Shown here one piece after another: positions 1 to 8,336 of a DNA stretch of 26,304 bases. Source of the stretch: Perkinsus chesapeaki (taxonomy: Eukaryota > Perkinsozoa > Perkinsida > Perkinsidae). Each line of letters opens with the position of its first letter. Position 1 is the stretch's first letter. A model generated the notes under the pieces. It was given only the letters and a program-made list of their open reading frames with translations. It was not told the DNA's origin and searched no databases. The stretch covers positions 1 through 26,304 of the forward strand of contig JAAPAO010000510.1 of assembly GCA_013115145.1 (NCBI GenBank), written 5' to 3'. A program made the position numbers and the translations under genes.

Positions 1-106
1 CATTGGCTATGATCTCAACGGCATCGTTCTTCCATACACCAACACATGAGTATGTAGTACCAAGATCAATTCCGATAGCAGGTACTTTATTAGAAGATGA
101 CGACAT
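1..106 (-). CDS. HSP70: Cytosolic HSP70 chaperone, N-terminal fragment
   Basis: ATP-dependent protein-folding chaperone of the HSP70/DnaK family; only the first 35 codons lie in the window and the gene runs off the left edge. The start is the ATG whose complement is at 104-106. A short Ser-rich leader is followed by [18 protein letters not shown], the phosphate-1 loop signature that opens the HSP70 nucleotide-binding domain, then VEIIAN. No signal or transit peptide precedes it, so the cytosolic/nuclear form is expected. It is transcribed away from the RNA-binding gene at 524. The identification rests on a very conserved motif and is firm; the rest of the protein, including any ER-retention or EEVD tail, cannot be seen. 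Confidence 0.95.
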   Translation of the reverse strand, partial: MSSSSNKVPAIGIDLGTTYSCVGVWKNDAVEIIAN

Positions 107-523
107 AGTGTATTTTAAATTCTAGGAAATGAATGAAACTAATTTGATTTGTTGTATAGTAAGTTACCCTCATTATTTAGCTTTTTGTGTGCAAAGCTAA
201 GCTGGATTAGTGACTTGCGTGCTTTTTGTGTCATCACCATATTTTAACCATATCTTGTCAGGGGTCATATTGTCCCTTCTCTATACCACTCCCTCAATAT
301 TATTATCATTATTTAGACATCTTAAAGTAACCTAACCTCCTCACCACCAGGCAATTCTCCAAGTCATGTTAAAAGCGCGCGCCCTAGTAATCGATTGTTT
401 TTAAGATGATGCGCAAGAATTACTCGTGTGGTGTTGACAGCCTTTTGGTGTTACTTATCGACTTGAGTTGAGTAGCATTGGCAATTTGGACATATAAAGT
501 CAGTTTGGTGGTTACCTGCGCCA
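107..523. promoter_or_regulatory. Divergent intergenic region between HSP70 and the RRM/RS gene
   Basis: 417 bp with no supportable exon, between two divergent start codons, so it probably holds both promoters. It is AT-rich near the HSP70 start and has a CATATAAAG stretch about 30 bp before the ATG at 524. No perfect heat-shock element array was recognised by eye. Shared regulation is an inference from geometry alone. Confidence 0.4.
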
Positions 524-2788
524 ATGGAGGGCCAGACTAACACGATATTTGTCCGTAATCTAGCGGTACAGGCAAATGAGCAGAATCTCCGTGATCTCTT
601 CTCGCGGTTGGACCGGGTCCTAAACGTTCAGATAATGACCTTCCCGGGCACAACACTGAGGTAGCAATACTACTGGGCACCGCACTCGAAAGAATATTTA
701 GATACGCTCGGGTCGACTTCGGTACCTCTAATGGCGTTACTGCGGCCCACTCCTTGAACGGACAACCCTTCCACGGGGTAAGTAATTTACCATCGGAGCC
801 GTCCATAGCCATCCAGGTACCTTTAACTGTCTCCGTCACCGATCCTGTTGCTGGTAATCCCTCCGCGCCAGCTCGAGCTCCTTTGCCTAATCTGGTACTA
901 GTAACAACCTTATAAAGGGGAATTTGGTCTTTTTAGGGTACTGTTGTTCCGCAGCAGCTTTCTGGTGCTGTTACTAGTGTAAGGGGGCATCGGGCCTGCG
1001 GTGGGATATATTACTATTAGATACGCCCACAGCCAGGAGTAGGCGTAACGACCATAGGGGGAGGAGTGAGAGATTCTGGCGAGGAACTTATACTGAATAG
1101 GACGGTGATATTTGGGGGATGATTGGAGGAAGGAGCGGTATGAAATTGATAGGTTTATGTATCGGGTTTGGCGAATCAAGTCACATTAGAGGAAGTGAGA
1201 GGAATGTTTGGCCATTTCGGGGAGATCAAGGAGTCGTCTATCGATGTGGTAAGCGAAAGGTCCCTGGTTCGATTCCCCCCTACAGCACCTTCGCTCAGTC
1301 GCCCTATGACCAGGCGCAGTTTGCCCTGGTTGAGTTCCGTAACGAAGCCGCTGCCCAGGTATGATACTCCAAAGGCATGAGCATCATTATTATGTTTAGG
1401 AGGCGATTAGGGTAGGCGAGATACCGTATCGCGGAAGAGTTGTTCGAGTGGAGAAGGCAAAGGAAACTGTGAAGCTGTAATGGTGGAGGAGGCCTGGGAT
1501 GGATATAGGTCATGTCGAGGTTGGTCTTCGTAGGTACCCACCAACAGATGTTGTTTTCGGCAAGCCAATGACAATTGGACGGCATGTGACACCACTGCTA
1601 CCCGGTAACCCGGGCTCACAGATATCGGGGGCGATGAGGACAAGGTAGGGAGAGGGCGGTGGAGGCAGGGAGAAGTCATAGGGGAACGGCAGATGCTAGG
1701 AGCAGAAGGCCCAGGACGTGCTCTTGTTGATCTACGGCCATATTCACGGGGAAATTTCCACTGTGTTAGAGAGGCTTTTCTGCGAGGGCAGATGACTCCT
1801 TGGGAAGGGGAGGACATAATAGGAGGCTGATAGACAGCGGTTGTGTGATGGGGATATTCAGTGGTAGAGCTGGTATGATTGCTGCACCTAGTTGATACTG
1901 GGTGGTAGGGAGATACAAAGCAAAACAGGGCCACGCTTGGAATACGACGGTACTGAAGCCAGGCAGGCGATGTTGGGCCGTTCATAGTAAAGCTGTAGAA
2001 GGAGCAATGTTTTTACTGATGCTTTGTTGGAACGGCCATGCTCATGTGGTCTAGAGACTCAATGGCACAGCTGGCGATTAGGGGGGGATGGTTGTGGAGA
2101 TGAATGTGTTTTAGGCGTGATGAGATTATAGAGGAAGTGGGAGAAGCGGCGCTGCAGATAGAGGACTGGTTGGAGTCGCGAGGGTGAGGATGGTGAAGGA
2201 GGCATGCAGTAGGTTGTTGATACAGGTATTGGCATCCATCCGAGGAGGCAAGGAGAGTTAGGGACGAGTTTAGACGGAAACATCATGGGCACCACTCGAG
2301 GGATAGTGATAGGGGCTCCCGACGGGGAAGTCGATCATCGAGGGGAGGACATCACCGAAGCCGATCGAGAGAGGATAGGGGGAGAGGTAGTAATGGGGGT
2401 AGGATGGCTGATAGGGGATAGTTGAGGGTTAATAAAGGGGTGATAGGGGATAGTTGAGGGTTAATAATAAAGGGGTGATAGGGGATAGTTGAGGGTTAAT
2501 AAAGGGGTGATAGGGGATAGTTGAGGGTTAATAAAGGGCTGATAGGGGATAGTTGAAGTCCTGGGCGGGCAACCGTAGATTAGGTTGCGCTGCAGCTTCT
2601 CCTCAGATTCTCGAGGAGGATACGAGAGGTCGTCAGAGTCTAGACGTTATAGAGATAGCAAACCATCGGGATACCCTCAACCAACTAGTAACGATGAAGC
2701 TGAGTATTGGAGGGAGATGCGCGGTAAAGGTGGTGGAGGAGGAGGGGGTAGAGGTAATATAGGCGGTGGTATGGGGGGCATCTGTTAG
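524..2788 (+). CDS. SR-like RNA-binding protein with two RRMs and RS/RGG tail
   Basis: Probable pre-mRNA splicing or mRNP protein acting in the nucleus. Exons with consistent phase: 524-660, 702-777, 817-894, 937-978, 1021-1104, 1153-1248, 1299-1358, 1400-1476, 1534-about 1604, then after an unresolved stretch 2115-2183, 2226-2398 and 2607-2788. RRM1 opens with NTIFVRNLAV (RNP2) and continues with RYARVDFGTSNGVTAAHSL (RNP1-like). RRM2 has VYVSGLANQVTLEEVRGMFG and an RNP1-like FALVEFRNEAAAQEAI. The C-terminal part carries an RS run (SRRGSRSSRGG, HHRSRSRED), then a Gly-rich RGG-like end. Exons between about 1680 and 2114 are coding-like but their joins are not settled; a third RRM-like piece may lie at 1930-1983. 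A minisatellite sits in the last intron (2399-2606). A minus-strand frame over 1407-1985 is a shadow. Confidence 0.8.
2410..2556. repeat. Minisatellite, about 4.5 copies of a 32-35 bp unit
   Basis: Units run 2410-2441, 2442-2476 (35 bp, with an extra AAT), 2477-2508, 2509-2540 and a partial copy from 2541. Each begins GATAGGGGATAGTTGAGGG and ends TTAATAAAGGGGT or nearly so. The array lies wholly inside the proposed last intron (2399-2606) of the RRM/RS gene. If that intron were not spliced, the TAG at 2419-2421 in the first unit would end the protein. Confidence 0.95.
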
Positions 2789-3502
2789 ACATCTTTCGGG
2801 GCCTCTAGGGGCATAGTGAATGGACCGTTGATAGCCAGTAGGCGTCTAAATACCGGTATTACCTGCTTTGTTGTCGTCGGTGAAATGCACTCTCTCCCCG
2901 ACAGATGGTTGTGTGGCATAAGCGTCGTTATTGATGATGGCGGTTGTTGTCAGGTTATGGCGGGTATTAGGTCACTGAGCAGTGGGGCTGTTATTATTAT
3001 TATAGTGCTTACCATAAAGGGTATCCTGAACCATTGGTGTTAGTGTTGTTGGAGGGGTGTTATGACGATATAGCTTTATATTATATTTATGACCTCCACC
3101 TCCTTCTTTATTATATGTCGAATAGGGATATTGTTAATAGGAGTTGACGGAGGAGCGGTAGGATGTAGCGGCAGTATGCCACGGAATGCAGGATGCTTTA
3201 ATGAGGAGTGAGTACCGTACGGATAGGGGCAGTAGCAGAACCATGTACGCTGCTGCGGGGCTTGGGGTGATGGGCAGCAGTTATACAGAGGTGCGTGTGG
3301 CTTGGATTTGGTAAAGTAGTGGAACTCCAGGGGATGTTCGTATAGCAGTAAGCTGATAACTATACGAGGGTGGAGGCGGGCTAATTTGGTGACCTACCCG
3401 CTCAGTGTCTGTAGGAAGGGTCGTCGTCTGTGGAATATAATAATAGGCCAGCAAAAGTTAGTTATTCGTGCCTGTCGGTTTCGGGTCGATTGTCTACCAA
3501 GA
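2789..3502. other. Region without a supportable gene
   Basis: About 700 bp after the stop of the RRM/RS gene. It holds short G- and T-rich stretches and a run of ATT repeats near 2991-3001. Open frames here are under 80 codons and show no recognised domain or consistent splice pattern. Small 5' exons of the downstream Cys-rich/FkbM gene could be hidden here. Confidence 0.4.
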
Positions 3503-3869
3503 ATGAGCTGTGATGTGTGTCCACATATCTCCAAGGCAAGCGAGTCCTCACCGTGGAGGCCGTTGTGGTTAAGCAGGAAGTGGGGGATAGGGAATCTTTT
3601 GAACTGGCATTTGAACTCTCGAACTCGCCTTACTATTGTTCGATCTGTCAGGTATACCTGCGAGGGTTGCTGCGATACTCTGAGGAGCCCTCGAGGCTTT
3701 TGGGGATGCTGGCATTCGGGCTTCTCCTACGAGGAATGCTGTCCACAGTGTCCGGTGAGACAGTGAATTTCGTGGCGCAGTGACGGTATTCTTGGCAGTT
3801 TCGATCAGATCCTCACTGTTTTTCTCCTAATACACCAATAGACTGTCCATCATGTTGTCGAGTAGGAGG
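3503..3869 (+). CDS. Cys-rich exons, probably N-terminal module of the FkbM gene
   Basis: The frame opening at ATG 3503 runs to 3754 and contains CEGCC, then GFWGCWHSGFSYEECCP, a Cys/Trp/aromatic pattern (CW-x-x-x-F-x-x-E-x-CC). A 44-nt intron (3755-3798) joins in phase to an exon from 3799 with CFSPNTPIDCPSCCR. A donor GTAGGA at 3870 leaves phase 0, matching the phase-0 acceptor of the FkbM exon at 4325. One gene with a 455-nt intron is therefore plausible. From memory, similar CW...CC modules precede FkbM domains in some protist proteins; this was not checked. A second open frame over 3520-3651 also looks coding, so the 5' boundary is unresolved. If spliced differently the frame ends at a TAA (3928-3930) inside the palindrome. 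Confidence 0.5.
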
Positions 3870-3898
3870 TGAAGATGAGTGTAGGGCGGATAGGGGGC

Positions 3899-3951
3899 AA
3901 AGATATCTTAAGTTGATGCTTACACTGTAAGCATCAACTTAAGATATCTTT
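3899..3951. repeat. Perfect 25-bp inverted repeat with 3-nt spacer
   Basis: Left arm 3899-3923 (AAAGATATCTTAAGTTGATG and on to CTTAC), spacer ACT 3924-3926, right arm 3927-3951, an exact reverse complement. Flanking bases do not continue the symmetry. It lies in the proposed 455-nt intron before the FkbM exon. It could be a structured element, a remnant of mobile DNA, or a palindromic artefact of sequencing or assembly. Confidence 0.97.
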
Positions 3952-4324
3952 AAGCCTTACACGATACTATTTCCAGACATTCTTAAAGAAGCTCTAGAGC
4001 AAATATATCGCTATAGCAAATAAGAGCTACTATATTATTAAAATTAGTGGTAGCCCTATCTGTTCCTCCACGAGCCAGCTCAACTTTGGTACCTAGAAGA
4101 ATGGAACCAATCGGCGAGATTGTCCTTCCATATTTGTGGTTACCGAAGTTATCTAGCTCCCCGTCGTTTAGGGTCATAGCGACCTGAGTTCGCCACCAAT
4201 AGTGATACCTCTGTAGTGTCCGCAGTATACAAGTAACATGCTTTGAGCCATTGTGTGTTTAGGGCACTGGATTTGACTGTAAGGCTGACTCATTGGAAGG
4301 GCTCTAGAGTATTCATAATATCAG

Positions 4325-5095
4325 CATGCATATAATTACTTCACTGTGTTGAAGTATTCATCCTTGTCAGGTAATGCAGTGCTAGCTGCCCTTGGGTTGT
4401 CGTATCGTCATTGTTGTGAGGGCCACTCTACTATATGTGGTCGTGATGAGGTTGTCACTAATGCTCAGTACGGACAGGATACTTTCGTGGCTGAGTGGTT
4501 CGGATGTGACGCTGTGACGCCGAGAAGGTATATTGATATCGGCGCATTCGATGGGAGAAACTTGAGCTCGACCTACGCACTGGAAAGATACTTCAACTTC
4601 TCTACGGGTATCTGCATCGATGCGCACCCGAAAGATTTTACTGGTCGTAAATGCAGTGTGATTAAGGCGGTGGTCGGCAGTGTCGACGGTGCTGAGGTGG
4701 TGTACAGGAGGATCAGCACGGGACTGCTGGAATCACAGGAAAACTCGGGGAGCGTCTCGTGGGTGGTTGGAGTCCAAGACCAGATGGACAGAACGAAGGA
4801 CGGATTGTTTGTCGATGAGAAATCGATCACGCGATCGATTGGGAGTATCTTACTCGAAGCCCGTTGGCTGCCTGGACCGATAGACTTTATCTCGTTAGAT
4901 GTTGAAGGTTCGGAGCTTGCTGCTTTGAAGGGATTCCCTTTCGACATGTACTGTGTGCGGCTGTGGCTCATCGAAGAGCAGCAGCAGCATTCATCGTATC
5001 ATGAAGCTGTCTCTGAGTTCATGGTAAGTCATGGATATGTAGCAGGTCGACTGGTAGGCCTGGACAGAGTGTACACACCTCAGTTTGAGTGTTGA
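4325..5095 (+). CDS. FkbM-family SAM-dependent methyltransferase
   Basis: Putative O-methyltransferase of the FkbM family, often acting on sugars or secondary metabolites; substrate unknown. The 257-codon exon begins after ATATCAG at 4322-4324 in phase 0 and ends at TGA 5093-5095. Family landmarks are YGQDTFVAEWF, the SAM-binding YIDIGAFDGRNLSSTYALER, the acidic GICIDAHP at the end of the next strand, and DFISLDVEGSELAALKGF, the diagnostic FkbM core. An aromatic/charged C-terminal helix follows (RLWLIEEQQQH). No intron is needed inside. There is no in-frame ATG near its 5' end, so upstream exons are required, probably those at 3503-3869. No signal peptide is visible in this exon. Family assignment is strong; full gene extent is not. 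Confidence 0.85.
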   Translation, partial: HAYNYFTVLKYSSLSGNAVLAALGLSYRHCCEGHSTICGRDEVVTNAQYGQDTFVAEWFGCDAVTPRRYIDIGAFDGRNLSSTYALERYFNFSTGICIDAHPKDFTGRKCSVIKAVVGSVDGAEVVYRRISTGLLESQENSGSVSWVVGVQDQMDRTKDGLFVDEKSITRSIGSILLEARWLPGPIDFISLDVEGSELAALKGFPFDMYCVRLWLIEEQQQHSSYHEAVSEFMVSHGYVAGRLVGLDRVYTPQFEC

Positions 5096-5409
5096 AGGTT
5101 GGTTCGACTTGAGTTCAGTTGAGACTAAGGGAAGTTGGACGCCTGGATGGGGCGTCGATCTCACTAGTAGATCCGAGTTAGATCTGAGATGGGGAGTAAT
5201 CGCTGATGGGAGGGCAAGGGAAGAGGAGGAGGCCAGTTGCTTTGTTGGGGGTGCGGGCTGACCTGTTGGTTGGTAGCGAACTGAAACATTACCATAACGA
5301 ATAATAATAAGTTATTTAATTAATAACGTTGCAATCATTTACGGTAAATAATACCAATATATATCGGCAAGGCTCTGTGTTGAGTAGTTCATGCTTTGGT
5401 CAGTGGAAT
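5096..5409. other. Intergenic spacer without a gene
   Basis: About 310 bp between the FkbM stop and the next start. The second half is AT-rich, with GTTATTTAATTAATAAC, a near-palindrome, around 5310-5326. It probably contains the 3' end of the FkbM transcript and the promoter of the secreted sushi gene. No tRNA or other RNA gene was recognised. Confidence 0.5.
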
Positions 5410-6040
5410 ATGTTATCACTTTTGGTAATTGTAGCAGCACTCTCAGTGAGGTCCAAGAGTAACTGGTGCCCACCATTCAGGCCAGCCAGCGGAGGGTGCT
5501 ATGACGGACAGTCGACCATGTCGAATTGGTACTTTACTGTCTTACTTCGGTTACTTTACCGATCATCGGTTGATCGAAGGGGGGAGTAGTTACCGTACAA
5601 GGGGATGACATGGTTTGACATTTGGACAGTTGTGCAGTCGGCAGCAGCTGAGGGCAAACCACACAATTCGCCAGGGCATTAGGGCGGTTAGCTCAGTCCT
5701 TTGCGTAGAGTTAGGGCATCTTTCCGACCAGGTTACTGTGCTATAACGTATCCTATATCTACGAGGAGGACGGCATCCAACCAGTGGTGCCTACGACCAT
5801 CGAGATCAGATGCTCCAACGTATCATCCACCCCAGGGTCAGGTTTAGCTCGCCTTGAATGCCATGATGGTAACTCGACAGTAGCAGTTGAGTTGCTGACC
5901 TCCGAATAGGTCAATGGGGGCCTCTTGATCAGCGATGTCGCGCTGGGGAGGGTCTGGTGTGGGCGCTGGAGCTACCTTCGACGCAGGTGGCTGTTGCTGA
6001 GCTCAGAGTGTTCGAGGATGCTGAATGTCTGATGGAGTGA
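5410..6040 (+). CDS. Secreted sushi (CCP)-domain protein
   Basis: Small secreted, disulphide-rich protein of 150 residues. Proposed exons 5410-5538, 5580-5612, 5648-5704, 5766-5868, 5910-6040; all phases close and the total is 151 codons including TGA. Residues 1-15 (MLSLLVIVAALSVRS) form a signal peptide. Cysteines fall near 20, 30, 73, 89, 105 and 117. The segment LARLECHDGQWGPLDQRC has the closing pattern of a sushi/CCP module (C-x-x-G-x-W...C), with IEIRC as the preceding strand. The 41-nt intron 5869-5909 splits the Gly of DGQW exactly, strong support for the join. The two short exons at 5580-5704 are less certain. No transmembrane segment is seen, unlike the sushi gene at 6743, so it may be a soluble partner or adhesive protein. 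Confidence 0.7.
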
Positions 6041-6248
6041 GGGGTGGTATATAGCTCTGTGGCTGGGAAGGGATAAAGGATATAATAATAATTATTAGGG
6101 GGCTGATGGTGGTGGATCATTTAGTACATTCAAAACATTATAAGATTATGATCGAGTGTCAGTATTTAATAATTAGATTGATTATTGATTGGGATGTATA
6201 ATAACTAGCAATTGTCTGGTCCCTCGAGCAAGTGGACGACAACATCTC

Positions 6249-6709
6249 ATGGAGCCACAGCAGTGTTTGTGCAAGGCTGCTGTCAGATTGGCAATCAATG
6301 ACATCATTGACGTTCGAGAGAGCTACGCCGAGGCTCTATACGACGGTCGCCCTGATACCTATTACTCCTTTAAGACGGAGGACAGGGAGCTTAAGACGGT
6401 TGTAGGGTGTGAAGGGGTGGGCAAGGGAGTCATGCTTGTTGCAGTACTTGCATTTTCGGAGGCAATTGAAGAAGGTTGACTGCGTCCGATTGAGGCAGGT
6501 GGCACTCGGGAGGGTTTGCCTGCTCTGAAAACCAACTGATATAATTTCTAGGATCGCTGAATTGGTTCAAAATCTACACCATGTGTCCTGTGGATCTATG
6601 GAAGGTGTCTTCGCACGGTCAGGGGCCACGTAGTGTTATTAGGTCGGCGGTGCAGCTTTGCAGCAATTCACTCTGTCGAAGTGGACAGGCTCTTTGTGGC
6701 GTAGCGTAG
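6249..6709 (+). CDS. Hypothetical protein, two exons
   Basis: No family recognised. ATG 6249 opens a frame to 6474; a 77-nt intron (6475-6551, donor GTTGAC, acceptor TTTCTAG) joins in phase 1 to 6552-6709, ending TAG, for 127 residues. The protein has INDIIDVRESYAEALYDGRP and YYSFKTEDRELK in exon 1 and LNWFKIYTMCPVDLWK plus two closely spaced Cys pairs in exon 2. A short hydrophobic run (VMLVAVLAF) lies mid-protein. The frame is also open upstream to about 6189 without an ATG, so an additional 5' exon is possible. It ends only 33 bp before the start of the next gene. The donor is not typical, so the junction is moderately supported. Confidence 0.5.
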
Positions 6710-6742
6710 CTGTGATGATAGTAGAGGAAGATACGACAAAGA

Positions 6743-8083
6743 ATGGAGGTTGCCACAATGCGGGATCTTGTGGAGATACTGCTGATAGGTTGGCTCAGTT
6801 GGTCAATTGCGGATGAGCTGCCACCAGCAGTCATGTGTTTGGATGACCCAATCGACCCCGGCAAGTACTGGATCCACGCCTCCAGTGGAGAGTCCATCGT
6901 CGGTAAGGGAGGGGGGGGCCTCCTCGGCCAACAGGGACGCCTAAGGCTCTCAGGATCTGAGCGGACGGTTTCATGCGCCCAGGGCTTCACGTCTGCAGCG
7001 GTTACGAATACTTTGACAATAAGGTGTACAGATAAGGGGGAGTGGAGCCCATGGCCAGTGCCCACGGAAAGGCTAGAGTGTAGTTGTTGGTGGAGGTTGA
7101 GGCTAAGGGCTTACAGTGCCCTAGGTGTACCATCTGATCCATATCTGCTGGATAGTGGGGGAAGTGATAGGGTTGATAAGGAGGGAGGAGGCGGCGGCGG
7201 TGGCGCTGCGTTAGGTGTTCTTGGAGGCCTGTTGGCGGGGATCTTAGGGGTAGGGTGGTGATTCATGTGGATTCATTTAATAAGGTCAGGCAGCCTCCTT
7301 TTGCTATGTTGCCAGGAGAGTTGTTAACCAGAAGCGTGTGGATAGGTTGGCACGGAGGGACAGGGAGATGGCTGACATTGGGTTGAAGGCTCTGCAGGAG
7401 GAGACCAACGGTGAGGGATGCTGCTGCCCCTGAGGCTGAGCTGGTTGTTGAGGAACTCTGCGGGGCGGTTGAATGAGTTCGACTATATGGTATTTTTTAT
7501 CAGTGACTCCGCCGCCGTCCCTACCGACTTTCACCATCAAGGTGAAGGACAAGATGGATACTCTCCCTCTCATGGAGCGTGGCAGTGTTGGGTTGGCAGC
7601 GAAAGCGCAGCAGTTGTTACCTTCGAGACGATCGTCATCTGAGGATGCTCCGATGCTGAGAGGAGATGTATCCTACCGGGGCCGAAATAGCGTAGGCAAG
7701 GTGTCATGTCTGCTATTACTACTCCTTGTTGATGCAGGGCGGCAAGATGAGGACATCGTCTGCTATGTTGGGGAGGCCATCCGGGTGAGGTAGGTGTCAT
7801 GAGAGACTCTTCATTCGATGTGAGTAGGTTGGAGGGTCGGCCTCAGATGGCCGGGATACCATCCCCTCCTCCAGCACCGCAGACGATACCGCGTAGGAAT
7901 GAGAGGTGAATCTACGAGGAGCTGATTCGATCAGGCGCGGCTTCGGAGAGATCTCTCCACGGAGCGCCTGCTGGACGGAGGCGTCGGTTGGAGGAAGGAG
8001 CCACGGGTCGACACCGGAGCGAGTCGTCCACTTCGAGGAGCTATCGTCCATATCATGGCATTGATCCACGTCGAATGGGCTGA
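6743..8083 (+). CDS. Single-pass membrane protein with extracellular sushi domain
   Basis: Putative type I surface protein of 355 residues. Exons 6743-7257, 7316-7410, 7504-7700, 7738-7784, 7828-7892, 7935-8083; phases close to 356 codons. A signal peptide (core VEILLIGWLSWSIA) is followed by a sushi-like module with Cys at about 32, 78, 95 and 113 and GSERTVSCAQGF, LTIRCTDKGEW. A Gly-rich linker then leads to a short transmembrane segment, AALGVLGGLLAGILGVGW (about 155-172). The remaining half is a basic, Ser/Pro/Arg-rich cytoplasmic tail beginning RVVNQKRVDRLARRDREMAD and ending DPRRMG. The 42-nt intron 7893-7934 removes an apparent in-frame TGA at 7907. The first Met could also be codon 6. 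The long tail suggests interaction with intracellular proteins; ligand unknown. Confidence 0.75.
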
Positions 8084-8336
8084 TGACATTGTTACCTTAT
8101 AGAGGAGGTGTTGCGTTGATGCATATTGATGGCAGCCGTTGGGTCGAATCGGATCGCGCACAGGGGGGTTTACCAATATCTTCATCCAGGATCAGTTCGG
8201 GCTATAGAGTTTTGAGACAGCAGATGGTGTCCTTCCAGAGCCATATTGAAAATACGTGGGCCAGTGAGAGTCCGCCATCATTCGTCTGGTCAACGCCATC
8301 AGTCTTTGCCTCCTGCAGACTCTACTTTACCTTCTC

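Noticed and set aside
1266-1276. GGTTCGATTCC, a perfect match to a tRNA B-box
   Set aside because: No A-box, acceptor stem or cloverleaf surrounds it, and it lies inside a 50-nt intron of the RRM gene whose flanking exons join in phase.
1407-1985. 192-codon minus-strand open frame, Pro/Ser-rich
   Set aside because: It lies opposite exons and introns of the RRM/RS gene, crosses the RNP1-bearing exon border, and its composition is what GC-rich plus-strand exons give in antisense.
5686-5697. GGTTAGCTCAGT, resembling a tRNA D-arm
   Set aside because: No T-arm, anticodon stem or matching acceptor ends follow; the stretch fits an exon of the sushi gene.
7907-7909. In-frame TGA in the sushi membrane gene, possible stop-codon readthrough or reassignment
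   Set aside because: A 42-nt intron at 7893-7934 with a good donor removes it and keeps phase. TGA is also used as an ordinary terminator elsewhere in the window.
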